Positions 1-8,541 of a stretch of DNA of 64,000 bases are shown here, piece by piece. The stretch is from positions 1,798,001-1,862,000 of the forward strand of contig CBDFLS010000002.1 in assembly GCA_965249185.1 (NCBI GenBank). Reading direction: 5' to 3'. The position numbers were made by a program, and so were the translations under genes. Numbering within the stretch: the stretch's first letter is position 1; each line of letters starts with the position of its first letter. The DNA is from CBDFLS01 sp965249185 (GTDB taxonomy: Bacteria; Chloroflexota; Dehalococcoidia; Lucifugimonadales; Australimonadaceae). The notes under the pieces are model-generated. The model saw only the letters and a program-made list of their open reading frames with translations. It had not been told where the DNA came from and searched no databases.

Positions 1-335
1 GTGCCCAGGACTTGGGGGCTCGCCTTGAAGAAAGCGGCCGCCACGGTGGGGGAGGCGTGGCAAACGGTGGCCCCGCTCTCGGCCCAGCGGAGGAAGGGAG
101 GGAAGCTCAGCACGCCGAGGACCCGGGGGCTCGCCTTGAAGTACTCCACGGCCGCCTCCCAGGAGCGGACCGTCTGCTGGGCGATGCGCAGGCCCTCCTG
201 TCCCCAGCGCACGGCCTGGGCGTCGTCGGGCACCGCGGCGGTGGCCTCGCTCTCGGCTTCCACGAACGCTTCGTAGAGCGACGAGGGGTACGCGCCCAGC
301 TCGGTGGCCACCTGTTCGAGCTCCGGGGACCTCAT
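1..335 (-). CDS. N-terminus of probable VWA-type (NorD/CbbO-like) partner protein, partial
   Basis: The first 111 codons of a gene that continues past the left edge. The ATG overlaps the stop of the Nudix gene by four bases (ATGA), so the two are translationally coupled. The visible part is acidic and helical. It carries a degenerate repeat of about 36 residues, with FKASPRVLG recurring as FKASPQVLG. No VWA domain is visible because the C-terminal part is missing. The assignment rests on position: MoxR/NorQ/CbbQ ATPases usually sit beside a VWA-domain activator, and such an ATPase lies two genes upstream. Without that context I would call it hypothetical. Confidence 0.5.
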   Translation of the reverse strand, partial: MRSPELEQVATELGAYPSSLYEAFVEAESEATAAVPDDAQAVRWGQEGLRIAQQTVRSWEAAVEYFKASPRVLGVLSFPPFLRWAESGATVCHASPTVAAAFFKASPQVLG

Positions 336-937
336 GGGGCCGCCCGCGCGGTCTGCTTACTTGCCAGGGCTGTTTGGGCGAGGCCAAGGAATTGGGTCAG
401 GATCACAGCGGTGGCGCCGTAGACCAGGTGGGCGCCGGCGGCGTAGGAGAAGCGCCGCAGCAGGCCCCCATCCGGGGCGAGGTGGGCTTCGTGGCGCACG
501 GCGGATGGGTCCAGCAGCTCCCCCAGGGGCACCTCCAGCACCTCCGCCACCTCACGCTCGTCCACCGTGAACTCGTAGGGGTACGGGATACGCCCGACGA
601 ACGGGTAGACGAGGTACCGCGTGCGGGTGAGGAGCGGGTCGAGCTGGCCCAAGACTTCGACGTCCTCGGGCCGTATGCCCATCTCCTCCCGTCCCTCGCG
701 CAGGGCGCACGCCAGCATATCGGCGTCCTCAGGCTCGCGGGCGCCGCCCGGAAAGGCGATCTCGCCCTTGTGCTGGCCTACCAGCTCGGAGCGGCGGTTC
801 AGGAGCAGGCGCCAGCTTCCCTCTCGCCGGTACACCAGGACCAGCACGCCGGCGGGTTTGGACTCGCCGGAGGGCGGCTCCTGAGGCGGGCGTTGGGCCA
901 AGGCTCGTTTGAGGGATGCTGTGAAGGAGTCGTCCAT
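332..937 (-). CDS. Nudix hydrolase, CoA pyrophosphatase type
   Basis: A 201-residue Nudix protein, probably cleaving CoA or its derivatives to 4'-phosphopantetheine and 3',5'-ADP. The segment from LLNRRSELVGQHKGEIAFPGG through ALREGREEMGI matches the CoA-specific Nudix subgroup: an upstream RS-L-H-G-AFPGG signature followed by the metal-binding REGREE box. A longer frame runs upstream, but the start at 937 (MDDSF) gives a normal family length and leaves a 47-bp gap after the ATPase gene. Its C-terminus overlaps the next start. Co-location with coaE fits CoA turnover, though operon membership alone does not prove it. Confidence 0.85.
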   Translation of the reverse strand: MDDSFTASLKRALAQRPPQEPPSGESKPAGVLVLVYRREGSWRLLLNRRSELVGQHKGEIAFPGGAREPEDADMLACALREGREEMGIRPEDVEVLGQLDPLLTRTRYLVYPFVGRIPYPYEFTVDEREVAEVLEVPLGELLDPSAVRHEAHLAPDGGLLRRFSYAAGAHLVYGATAVILTQFLGLAQTALASKQTARAAP

Positions 938-984
938 AAGGCTTCGAGGGCTTCCCACAACTGGGCCGGATGGCAGGGCAGGGG

Positions 985-1851
985 CTACGGGAAGATGGAG
1001 GTTACCACCTCGGAGAGGCTCCGCTGCACCTCTGCGTCGTCGGTCATGCCCCAGACCACCGCCACGTGGCAGGCGCGCCGCGGCTCGATGCCGCTGGCGA
1101 TGAGCCGGCCGGCGTAGATGAGCAGCCGCGTGCTCACGCCCTCCTGGAGCCCGTGGCCCTTCAGATGGCGTATCTTCTCGCCGAGCAGCGCCAGCGCTTG
1201 GGATGTCTCCTCGTCCGCTCCGCTCTCGTGCTCGATGATCGGCTTCTCCAAGTCTGGCGGCGGAAAGTCGAACTCGATGGCGATGAACCGTTGACGGGTG
1301 CTGTGCTTGAGGTCTTTGAGCGCGCTCTGGTAACCGGGGTTGTAGGAGATGACCAGCAAGAAGTTCGGATGGGCCTCGATCACCTGTCCCAGCTTCTCCA
1401 CGTGGAGCAGGCGGCGGTGGTCGGTGAGCGGGTGAATGAGCACGGTGGTGTCCTTGCGGGCCTCCACCACCTCGTCCAGGTAGCAGAGGCCGCCGTACTT
1501 CACGGCCCGGGTGAGCGGGCCGTCGATCCACCGGGTGCCGTCGGTATCCAGCAGGAAGCGGCCGATCAGGTCGCTGGCCGTCAGGTCTTCGTGGCAGGCC
1601 ACCGTCACCAGCGGGATGCCGTGCCCGTTGGCCTTTGTAGTCATGGACTTGCTCAGGCTGTAGCTCATGTACTCGATGAAACGGGTCTTGCCCGAGCCGG
1701 TGGGGCCCTTCATGAGCACCGGGATCTTCTCGGCGTAGGCCGCCTCGAACAGCGAGATCTCGTCCGCTACCGGAAGGTAGAAAGGCTCCTTCGTTATGAC
1801 GTGTTCTTCGATCAGGTGCTGACGGTAGCCGTCCGGTTTGCTATCTGCCAT
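985..1851 (-). CDS. MoxR-family AAA+ ATPase, NorQ/CbbQ type
   Basis: A 288-residue AAA+ ATPase. Walker A is GPTGSGKT near residue 49 and Walker B is LCYLDEV near residue 119; a C-terminal lid follows. The family works as a chaperone that, with a VWA protein, activates or inserts metal centres into enzymes such as NO reductase or Rubisco. The client here is not identifiable from the window. The start at 1851 (MADSKPD) overlaps the end of coaE by 11 bp; a 34-residue upstream extension of the open frame lies inside coaE and is unlikely to be translated. The probable VWA partner begins at 335. Confidence 0.85.
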   Translation of the reverse strand: MADSKPDGYRQHLIEEHVITKEPFYLPVADEISLFEAAYAEKIPVLMKGPTGSGKTRFIEYMSYSLSKSMTTKANGHGIPLVTVACHEDLTASDLIGRFLLDTDGTRWIDGPLTRAVKYGGLCYLDEVVEARKDTTVLIHPLTDHRRLLHVEKLGQVIEAHPNFLLVISYNPGYQSALKDLKHSTRQRFIAIEFDFPPPDLEKPIIEHESGADEETSQALALLGEKIRHLKGHGLQEGVSTRLLIYAGRLIASGIEPRRACHVAVVWGMTDDAEVQRSLSEVVTSIFP

Positions 1852-2461
1852 GAGGTCCCTCACTCGCTCCGCTGAGTCTTTCGCGCCAGAGGGACTCCAC
1901 CCGCCGGCGTAATGCTTCCATGTCCGCGCCGTTGTCGATGACGACATCCGCACGCTGGAGCTTACGCTCCGGGGGCGATTGGGCCACCATGCGCTGGCGC
2001 ACCTGCGCTTCCGTAAGGCCCCGCTGGTGCTGGGTGCGCTGTATCGCCCGCTCTTGGGGCGCCGACACCGCCCAGACCTCGTCTACGATGGCGTCCCAAC
2101 CGGCCTCCAGCAAGACCGCCGCCTCCACCACCGCCACCGCCGCTCCCTCCTGCTCCAGCGCCTTGAGACGCGTCTGAATCTCCTCGCGTATCAGGGGATG
2201 GACCTCGGCGTTGAGTCTGGTCATCGCCTCCGGGTCGGAGAAGACGATCTCGCCCAGCCGCTTGCGGTCCACCTCTTTGTTGGCATCGACTATATCTGGA
2301 CCGAAGAGCGCCACCACTCTCCGCCAGCCCTCGGTGCCCGGCCTGTACACCTGGTGGCCCACCCGGTCTGCTTCGATGACATGGGCGCCCAGCGACTGGA
2401 GGATGGAGACCACCGTGCTCTTGCCCACTCCGATGCCGCCGGTGATGCCAATTACCTTCAT
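1841..2461 (-). CDS. coaE: dephospho-CoA kinase
   Basis: A 206-residue kinase catalysing the last step of CoA synthesis, ATP-dependent phosphorylation of dephospho-CoA. The N-terminus MKVIGITGGIGVGKST carries the P-loop. Family landmarks follow: the Asp near LGAHVIEADRVGH, HPLIREEI, and VVEAAVLLEAGWD. The start at 2461 puts the P-loop at the usual position. The reading frame stays open upstream through a 19-bp tandem repeat that supplies additional ATGs, so an extended N-terminus is possible but would not resemble the family. The gene is divergent from mutS2. Confidence 0.95.
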   Translation of the reverse strand: MKVIGITGGIGVGKSTVVSILQSLGAHVIEADRVGHQVYRPGTEGWRRVVALFGPDIVDANKEVDRKRLGEIVFSDPEAMTRLNAEVHPLIREEIQTRLKALEQEGAAVAVVEAAVLLEAGWDAIVDEVWAVSAPQERAIQRTQHQRGLTEAQVRQRMVAQSPPERKLQRADVVIDNGADMEALRRRVESLWRERLSGASEGPHGR

Positions 2462-2534
2462 GGACGCCCCCAACGGGCATGGACGCCCCCAACGGGCATG
2501 GACGCCCCCAACGGGCATGGACGCCCCCAACGGG
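2459..2534 (-). repeat. four tandem 19-bp repeats carrying the coaE start codon
   Basis: Four head-to-tail perfect copies of a 19-bp unit, read on the minus strand as CCCGTTGGGGGCGTCCATG. Each copy ends in ATG preceded by a G-run that could act as a weak ribosome site. The innermost ATG is the coaE start. Because 19 is not a multiple of three, successive ATGs fall in different frames. The outermost copy is in frame with coaE, and the third copy's short frame ends in a TGA overlapping the coaE ATG. Confidence 0.9.
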
Positions 2535-2702
2535 AGTCAGCCCATTCTAGCATGGAGGCCGAGAGCCGGGCAACGAACGCCTGATGGCCCCCGCGCGGCC
2601 GCCGAGTTCTCATCGCACCGGCGCGGGCTCGCACACGTCACGTCGAAGCTCAGCGTGGGGGGCCTCGCATAAGTCGCATAAGGCTGCGGGGTGAACCCTG
2701 CC

Positions 2703-2711
2703 TGGTACAAT
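2703..2711 (+). promoter_or_regulatory. possible extended -10 promoter for mutS2
   Basis: TGGTACAAT is an extended -10 (TGN followed by TACAAT) 55 bp before the mutS2 ATG. No convincing -35 box stands upstream, which extended -10 promoters can tolerate. This is a motif reading only. Confidence 0.35.
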
Positions 2712-2715
2712 AGGC

Positions 2716-2749
2716 GCCCAATGAGAGACGCCGCCCAATGAGAGACGCC
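2716..2749 (+). repeat. 17-bp tandem duplication in the mutS2 leader
   Basis: Two adjacent perfect copies of GCCCAATGAGAGACGCC at 2716-2732 and 2733-2749. Each contains an ATG that opens a mini-ORF in the leader of mutS2. Confidence 0.9.
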
Positions 2750-2769
2750 GAATGACGGCCACCGAATGA
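2721..2769 (+). promoter_or_regulatory. chain of three mini-ORFs leading into the mutS2 start
   Basis: Three very short frames (MRDAAQ at 2721-2741, MRDAE at 2738-2755, MTATE at 2752-2769) follow one another. Each stop overlaps the next start as ATGA, and the last stop overlaps the mutS2 ATG at 2766. This could pass terminating ribosomes down to mutS2 by translational coupling. No strong Shine-Dalgarno precedes the first ATG, so whether it is translated is unknown. Confidence 0.5.
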
Positions 2770-5201
2770 CACTCCCGCCCAATGCACTGGCCGCCGCTTC
2801 CACCGGTCCGGCCCGACCGGGGCGGGCCGACGGACAGAGGGAGGAGCTGCGAAGGCGCTCTCTGGACCTGCTGGAGTTCTCCCGCGTCCGCGAGACGCTC
2901 GCGTCCCACACCCATCTTCCCATCGCTCGCGAGCTGGCGCTCTCGCTGACACCCGCCCACGACGCGGAGGCGGTTCGCCGCCGCCAGCAGGAGACGGCGG
3001 AGGCGCGCCTGCTGCTGGGCGAGACCGGGGAGGTGGACCTCGCCACGGAGCGGGACATCCGTCCGGTGCTGCGGCGGGCGGTGCTGGACGGCGTTCTGAC
3101 GGGCGAGGAGCTGGTGGCGGTGGCCGATTCGCTCGAGCTGGTCCGCCGGGCCAAGGCTATCGGGAGCCGGTTACAGGGCAAAATTCCGCTGCTCCGGGCG
3201 GCGGCCAGGAGCATCCCTGACATGCGCTCGCTGGAGCGGGCGGTCCGGAGCAAGGTCGCCCCCAGCGGCGAGCTGCTGGACGATGCCACCTCCTACCTCC
3301 GGCAGCTCCGGCGGGAGGTCCGCGATGCGTACGAGAAGGCCGTCCGCCCTCTGGAGCGGCTCATCGCCTCGGACCTGGGACACGAGGCGCTCCAGGAACG
3401 TCTGATCACCGTGCGCGCGGAGCGGCTGGTGGTGCCCGTGAAGGCGGAGCTCCGGCGGCGGCTGCCCGGCATCGTCCACGACGTGTCGGACTCGGGCGCC
3501 ACTCTCTTCATCGAGCCTCTGAGCAACGTGACGCTCTGCAACACCTGGCGGGAGCGGTCTGCCGAGGAGGGAGAGGAGTCGCTGCGCGTTCGCCGTCAGC
3601 TCTCGTCGGCGGTGGCCCGGCGGGCCGCCGAGGCCGGCCAGGCTTTGGAGCAGGCGGCCCGGCTGGATCTGGCCCTGGCCAAGGCCCGGTACGCCCAGGT
3701 ATGCCATGCGGCGCCCGTTCGCACCGCCGGCGACCTCGCGCTGGGCCTTCACCTGGTTGAGGCGAGGCATCCGCTGCTGCCGGGGCCGGTGGTGCCCGTG
3801 TCCATGGCGCTGGAGAGTCCAGTGGCCGGCCTGGTGATCACGGGCCCGAACACGGGCGGAAAGACGGTGACGCTGAAGACACTGGGGCTGCTGGCCCTGA
3901 TGCACCAGGCGGGCCTCCAGCTACCGGCTGGTGCATCCACCGTCCTGCCGGTGTTCGATGGAGTGTACGCGGATATCGGCGACCAGCAGGACATCGAGCG
4001 GTCGGTCTCCACCTTCAGCTCCCATATCTCCAACATCGCTCGGATTCTGGATGCGGCCACGTCCCGCTCGCTGGTGCTGCTCGACGAGCTGGGCACGAGC
4101 ACCGACCCGGAGGAGGGGGCGGCGCTGGCCAAGGCGGTCCTCGCCCACCTGGCGGGCAAAGGGGTGCGCACCGTGGTCACGACTCATCACCGGACGGTGG
4201 CCGCCTTCGTGGAGGGGCAGGAGGCGCTGGAGAACGCCAGCGTGGAGCTGGACCCGGAGACGCTGCTGCCCACCTACAAGCTCACCATGGGGCTCCCGGG
4301 CCGCAGCTACGCCCTGGCCGTGGCCGAGCGGCTGAAGCTGGACCCCCAGGTGGTGCAGGCGGCTAGGGCGTTCCAGGACCCGGCCCACCAGGCGACCGAT
4401 GCGCTGCTCGAGGGGCTGCAAACGGACCGTCATCACACCCGGAAGCGGCTTCAGGAGGCGGAGGAGGCCCAGGCGAGGGCCGCGGCTCTCCAGCAGGAGC
4501 TGGAGCAGAGGCTGGAGGAGCTGGCCCAGGCCCAGGAGCAGGTGGTGGAGGAGACCCGTCAGGAGCTGCTGGCCGAGGCCAAGGAGGTGCTGGCGGCGCT
4601 GCGTCGCGCCGGGGCGGCCGCCACCTGGGAGCCGCCTCCGCCCCGGGTGACCGACGAGGCCCGTCGGGAGGTGGCCGAGGTGCAGCGGCGGCTCCGCTCG
4701 CGCCTGTGGGGCAGGACCGCCCCGGCGCCCGCGCGCAAGGGCCGCCTGACGGCCGGCGACCTGGTGGAGGTGGGCGTCCTGGGGTTCACCGGCACGGTGC
4801 TGGCCCCGCCCACGGACGACCGTAAGGTGGAGGTGCTGATCGGCAGCGCCCGCGTGCTGCTGCCCGTCTCCCGGCTGCGGAAGGTGGGGGAGGGCGCGGT
4901 ACCCGTCACGAGGCCCGTCACCTCCGTGCGCCTGGACTCCGGCCACCCGATGCTGGCGCCGGAGCCGGAGCTGGACCTGCGCGGGCTGCGGCTGCACGAG
5001 TCGCTGGAGCGGCTCGACGCGCTGCTCGACCGGGCGCTGGCCCAGGGACGCGGGAGTGTGCTGGTTATCCATGGCAAGGGCATGGGCGCGCTCCGCCAAG
5101 GCGTGTGGAAGCACCTGGCGCATCATCCGGCGGTGGAGCGGTACGACTTCGCGGAGCGGGAGCGCGGCGGCGATGGCGCCACGGTGGTAGAGCTAGGGTA
5201 G
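2766..5201 (+). CDS. mutS2: MutS2 endonuclease/ribosome-rescue ATPase with Smr domain
   Basis: An 811-residue MutS2. It has a core/lever region and a MutS-type ATPase with Walker A GPNTGGKT near residue 360, STFSSHISNI, and Walker B LVLLDELGTSTDPEEG near 437. A long Gln/Glu/Ala coiled coil (about 540-620), a KOW-like segment and a C-terminal Smr nuclease domain from about 735 (LDLRG, then VIHGKGMGALR) complete it. MutS2 suppresses recombination and, in some bacteria, splits collided ribosomes; mismatch repair is not its role. The length is normal and the gene intact. The N-terminal 25 residues are low-complexity, so a slightly later start cannot be excluded. Confidence 0.95.
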   Translation: MTLPPNALAAASTGPARPGRADGQREELRRRSLDLLEFSRVRETLASHTHLPIARELALSLTPAHDAEAVRRRQQETAEARLLLGETGEVDLATERDIRPVLRRAVLDGVLTGEELVAVADSLELVRRAKAIGSRLQGKIPLLRAAARSIPDMRSLERAVRSKVAPSGELLDDATSYLRQLRREVRDAYEKAVRPLERLIASDLGHEALQERLITVRAERLVVPVKAELRRRLPGIVHDVSDSGATLFIEPLSNVTLCNTWRERSAEEGEESLRVRRQLSSAVARRAAEAGQALEQAARLDLALAKARYAQVCHAAPVRTAGDLALGLHLVEARHPLLPGPVVPVSMALESPVAGLVITGPNTGGKTVTLKTLGLLALMHQAGLQLPAGASTVLPVFDGVYADIGDQQDIERSVSTFSSHISNIARILDAATSRSLVLLDELGTSTDPEEGAALAKAVLAHLAGKGVRTVVTTHHRTVAAFVEGQEALENASVELDPETLLPTYKLTMGLPGRSYALAVAERLKLDPQVVQAARAFQDPAHQATDALLEGLQTDRHHTRKRLQEAEEAQARAAALQQELEQRLEELAQAQEQVVEETRQELLAEAKEVLAALRRAGAAATWEPPPPRVTDEARREVAEVQRRLRSRLWGRTAPAPARKGRLTAGDLVEVGVLGFTGTVLAPPTDDRKVEVLIGSARVLLPVSRLRKVGEGAVPVTRPVTSVRLDSGHPMLAPEPELDLRGLRLHESLERLDALLDRALAQGRGSVLVIHGKGMGALRQGVWKHLAHHPAVERYDFAERERGGDGATVVELG

Positions 5202-5209
5202 GGCGGACC

Positions 5210-5424
5210 GTCATTCTGAGCCCTTCGCGCTATGTCATTCTGAGCAAAGCGAAGAATCTATCTCCTCGCTCAGAGCCTGCCCTGTCCGCCACCGCGGAGA
5301 GCGCAGCGAAGGGATAAACGCCACGAAGGGTCTCTTGTCGCGCCAGCCCCCGACCCCGCACAGATTCTTCGTCCCGATGCAATAGGAACTCAGAATGACA
5401 GACCGGAAGCGGACTCAGAATGAC
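5210..5424. repeat. REP-like cluster with four GTCATTCTGAG motifs in inverted pairs
   Basis: Between the convergent mutS2 and sufU genes the 11-mer GTCATTCTGAG occurs directly at 5210-5220 and 5234-5244, and inverted as CTCAGAATGAC at 5389-5399 and 5414-5424. A nested pair, GAAGAATCT (5251-5259) and its complement (5362-5370), lies inside. The arrangement can fold into a long imperfect stem and may act as a bidirectional terminator or REP element. No gene is apparent in this 279-bp stretch. Confidence 0.7.
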
Positions 5425-5480
5425 GAGGCAGGAGGATCGTGGAAGAGGGCGGGTCGTGAAATAGGGCGGTCGCTCGCCGC

Positions 5481-5948
5481 CTACCCCGCTTGCCCCTTCC
5501 GGTGCTCGGCGATGGCGTCCTGGAGCGTGGTCCAGGGCAGCAGGGCGCACTTGACGCGGACGGGGAACTTCCTGATCCCTTCCAACGCCGTCAGCTCCCC
5601 CAGCTCCTCCTGCTCGGCTTCGCTCATGGCGCTGCCCCGCATGATCTCCTTGAACCGCCCCAGCAGCGCCTGGGCGTCGTCCAGCGTGCGCCCCTTGAGC
5701 AGCTCACCCATGATGGAGGCCGACGACTGGCTGATGGCGCAGCCCTGGCCGCCGATGCCCACGGCCGAGATGCGCCCGTCGCCGTCGAGGCCGGCGGTGA
5801 GCAGCACCTGGTCGCCGCAGAAGGGGTTGTAGCCCTCGCCCTGGAGGTCGGGGTCCTGGAGCAGGCCGTGGTTCCGGGGGCGCTTGTAGTGGTCCAGGAC
5901 TATATCCTGGTACAGGTCGTCCAGAGCTTCCGTCTCATCGAGCGGCAT
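5481..5948 (-). CDS. sufU: SufU iron-sulfur assembly / sulfur-transfer protein
   Basis: A 155-residue zinc-dependent SufU that accepts sulfur from the SufS desulfurase and passes it to the SufBCD scaffold. The three conserved cysteines are visible in NPFCGDQ, GQGCAIS and VKCALLPW, with the Asp of NPFCGDQ as the fourth ligand. The insertion between the second and third cysteines separates SufU from IscU. It is the last gene of the suf operon and overlaps sufS by 14 bp. SufU rather than SufE is the arrangement usual in Gram-positives and Chloroflexi. Confidence 0.95.
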   Translation of the reverse strand: MPLDETEALDDLYQDIVLDHYKRPRNHGLLQDPDLQGEGYNPFCGDQVLLTAGLDGDGRISAVGIGGQGCAISQSSASIMGELLKGRTLDDAQALLGRFKEIMRGSAMSEAEQEELGELTALEGIRKFPVRVKCALLPWTTLQDAIAEHRKGQAG

Positions 5949-7179
5949 TGCGGAAGTACCTCAGCACCTCGTGGAGTCCGTTCATCAGCGTGTCGATCTC
6001 ATCTTCCGTGTTGTAGACATAGAAGCTGGTCCTGGCGGTGGCCGGCACCTGGAGCTTGCGCATCAGCGGCATGGCGCAGTGGTGGCCGGCGCGGATGGCG
6101 ATGCCCATGCGGTCGAGCACGGTGCCCAGGTCGTGGGGATGGACGCTGGGTGTGTGGAAGGCGACGATGCCGCCGCGCACGCTCATGTCCGTTGGGCCGT
6201 AGACGGTGACCTCCTCCAGCTCCCGGAACCGCTCCAGCGCGTAGCCGGTGAGCTGGACCTCGTGCCGGCGCACCCGCTCCATGCCCAGGCCGCTCAGGTA
6301 GTCCACGGCGGCGCCCAGGCCGATGGCGTCGGCGATGTTGGGCGTCCCCGCCTCGAAGCGCATGGGCAGGTCGTTCCACGAGGCCCGCTCGTAGGTGACC
6401 TCGCGCACCATCTCGCCGCCGCGCAGGAAGGGCTCCATCTGCTCCAGCACCTCGCCCCGCACGTACAAAACGCCGATGCCCGTGGGGCCGCACATCTTGT
6501 GGCCGGAGAAGGCGAGGAAGTCGCATCCCAGCTCCTGGACGTCGGTGGGGAGGTGGGGCACGCTCTGGGCGGCGTCCAGCAGCACCAGGGCGCCCACCCG
6601 GTGAGCGGTCTCGATGATCTGCCGTGCCGGGGTGATGGTGCCCAGCACGTTGGACATGTGGGTCATGGCCACCAGCCGGGTCCGGCGGTTCAGCAGGCTG
6701 TCGAGGTCCGAGAGGTCCAGGGTGTGGTCCTGGGCCATGGGAATGAACCGCAATGCCGCGCCCGTCACCTGGGCGACGTGCTGCCAGGGAACCAGGTTGC
6801 TATGGTGCTCGATCTCGGTGAGCAGCAGCTCGTCGCCGGGCTTGAGGTTGGCCTGGGCCCAGGTCTGGGCCACCAGGTTGATGGCCTCGGTGGTGTTGCG
6901 CACGTAAATCAGGTGCTCGGAGGAGGGTGCGTTGATGAACCGCGTCACCTTCTCCCGGGCCTCCTCGTACCGGTCGGTGGCCTCCACGCTGAGGGCGTGG
7001 ACTCCCCGGTGGACGTTGGAGTTGTAGCCCTCGTAGTAGTCGGTGAGCGCCTGGATCACGGCGCGGGGCTTCTGAGAGGTGGCGGCGTTGTCCAGGTAGA
7101 CCAGGGGCTTGCCGTGGACCTCACGCGACAGGATGGGAAAGTCACGCCTGATGGCGGCGACGTCCAGGGAGGCGGTCAT
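5935..7179 (-). CDS. sufS: cysteine desulfurase SufS
   Basis: A 414-residue PLP enzyme that converts cysteine to alanine and an enzyme-bound persulfide. YLDNAATSQKP begins the fold, SGHKMCGPTG holds the PLP-binding lysine, and RAGHHCAMPLM holds the persulfide cysteine in the short loop typical of group II (SufS) enzymes. The start at 7179 (MTASLDV) overlaps the end of sufD by four bases. The open frame extends upstream inside sufD, but that extension is not family-like. Confidence 0.95.
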   Translation of the reverse strand: MTASLDVAAIRRDFPILSREVHGKPLVYLDNAATSQKPRAVIQALTDYYEGYNSNVHRGVHALSVEATDRYEEAREKVTRFINAPSSEHLIYVRNTTEAINLVAQTWAQANLKPGDELLLTEIEHHSNLVPWQHVAQVTGAALRFIPMAQDHTLDLSDLDSLLNRRTRLVAMTHMSNVLGTITPARQIIETAHRVGALVLLDAAQSVPHLPTDVQELGCDFLAFSGHKMCGPTGIGVLYVRGEVLEQMEPFLRGGEMVREVTYERASWNDLPMRFEAGTPNIADAIGLGAAVDYLSGLGMERVRRHEVQLTGYALERFRELEEVTVYGPTDMSVRGGIVAFHTPSVHPHDLGTVLDRMGIAIRAGHHCAMPLMRKLQVPATARTSFYVYNTEDEIDTLMNGLHEVLRYFRNAAR

Positions 7180-8528
7180 GGCGTCCCTCCGCCGGCGAAG
7201 TGCTCGTGGAGCTTGGCCGCCACCAGCTCTTCGGCGTGGGCGTGAACGTGCCAATCCCCGATGGCGCCGAGCACCTCCGTCACGAAGCCGTGGGCCAGGA
7301 GCGTGCGGGCTGCGTCGCCGCCGATGCCCCGGCTCTTGAGGTAGAAGAGGCCCTCGTCGTCGAGCTGCCCCACCGCCGAACCGTGGGTGCACTTCACGTC
7401 GTCGGCGTAGATCTCGAGCTGCGGCTTCGAGTCCACCTTCGCCCGGCCCGACAGCACCAGCGTCTTATTCGTCTGCTGGGCGTCGCTCCCCTGGGCGTCC
7501 TGGCGGACCAGCACGCGCCCGTTGAACACCGCCGTGGAGCTGCCGCTGACCGCGCCCTTGTACAGCTCCCGGCTGGTGGCGTGGGGCTGGGCGTGGTCGA
7601 TGAATGTCTGGTTGTCCACGTGCTGCCCGCCGGTGGGCAGGTAGAGGCCGTTGAGGGTGCACCGGCTGCCCTGGCCGTCCAGGAGCACGCGGAGGTTGTT
7701 CCTGACCAGCCCGCCGCCCAGGTCCAGGGAGAGCGAGCCGAAGGTGCTGTCGCGCCGCTGCACCACCTGCGTGGTGTTGATGTGGAAGGCGGCGGGGCTC
7801 TCACGCTGGAGCTTGTAGTGCTCCACCGATGCGCCCTCGCCGGCCACGATCTCGGTGACCGTGTTGGTAAAGTAGCGGGCGCCGGTAAGGCCGATGTGGG
7901 TCTCGATGACCGTGACCTTGCTCTCCGCGCCCGCCACGACCAGCACCCGCGGGTGGGCGGCGAACTCCTCCTGGGAGGCCGCGACGAACAGCAGGTGCAC
8001 CGGCTGCTCCACCACCGCGCCGTCAGGGATATGGACGAAGGCGACGTCGTGGAGGAAGGCGGTGTTCAGCGCGGTGAAGACGCTGGCCTGGTAGTCGGCG
8101 TGGCGGGATACTTGCTCCTCCAGCAAGTCGCGTTGTGCGGAGGTGGCCTGCGCCAGGTTCGTCACGATGATGCCGGCGGGCAGCGCCGAGACGGCGGTGC
8201 TCTTGGCGGAGTAGCGCCCGTTGATGAAAACGAGCTGGCTCCACCTGGAGGCCCAGAAGCTGATGCGCTCCAGGTCCCGGTCGCTCAGTCCTTGACGCTG
8301 AGGCGCGGGAAGGTGCAGGAACGGGGTCTGGGCGATGGGCCGGATGTCGGTGTACTTCCACTCCTCGTTGCCGCGGCGGGCCATGGGAAAGCCCAGCTCG
8401 GCGAAGCGGGTGATCGCCGCGCCACGGAGCGCGCGGAGCCATGCGGGGTCCCGGGCCGCGCCATTCTTTTCGAAGGCATCGAAGGCCGAGAGGTACTGGT
8501 CCTCGTGGGTCAAGGCTGCTTCAGGCAT
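7176..8528 (-). CDS. sufD: Fe-S cluster assembly protein SufD
   Basis: A 450-residue SufD, the SufB paralogue that pairs with SufB and SufC to form the scaffold. The N-terminal NEEWKYTDIRP motif is followed by the long right-handed beta-helix. The C-terminal core KCTHGSAVGQLDDEGLFYL is diagnostic of the SufB/SufD family and holds the conserved Cys and His. It overlaps sufS by four bases and follows sufC by 13 bp. Confidence 0.95.
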   Translation of the reverse strand: MPEAALTHEDQYLSAFDAFEKNGAARDPAWLRALRGAAITRFAELGFPMARRGNEEWKYTDIRPIAQTPFLHLPAPQRQGLSDRDLERISFWASRWSQLVFINGRYSAKSTAVSALPAGIIVTNLAQATSAQRDLLEEQVSRHADYQASVFTALNTAFLHDVAFVHIPDGAVVEQPVHLLFVAASQEEFAAHPRVLVVAGAESKVTVIETHIGLTGARYFTNTVTEIVAGEGASVEHYKLQRESPAAFHINTTQVVQRRDSTFGSLSLDLGGGLVRNNLRVLLDGQGSRCTLNGLYLPTGGQHVDNQTFIDHAQPHATSRELYKGAVSGSSTAVFNGRVLVRQDAQGSDAQQTNKTLVLSGRAKVDSKPQLEIYADDVKCTHGSAVGQLDDEGLFYLKSRGIGGDAARTLLAHGFVTEVLGAIGDWHVHAHAEELVAAKLHEHFAGGGTP

Positions 8529-8541
8529 GGTCGCGGCGCGC

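Noticed and set aside
937..1531. Upstream extension of the Nudix frame to about 399 residues
   Set aside because: It runs through the ATPase gene on the same strand and has no family resemblance; the start at 937 fits.
5935..7245. Long plus-strand frames across the suf and hpn genes
   Set aside because: High GC leaves antisense frames open; the minus-strand products match well-known families end to end.
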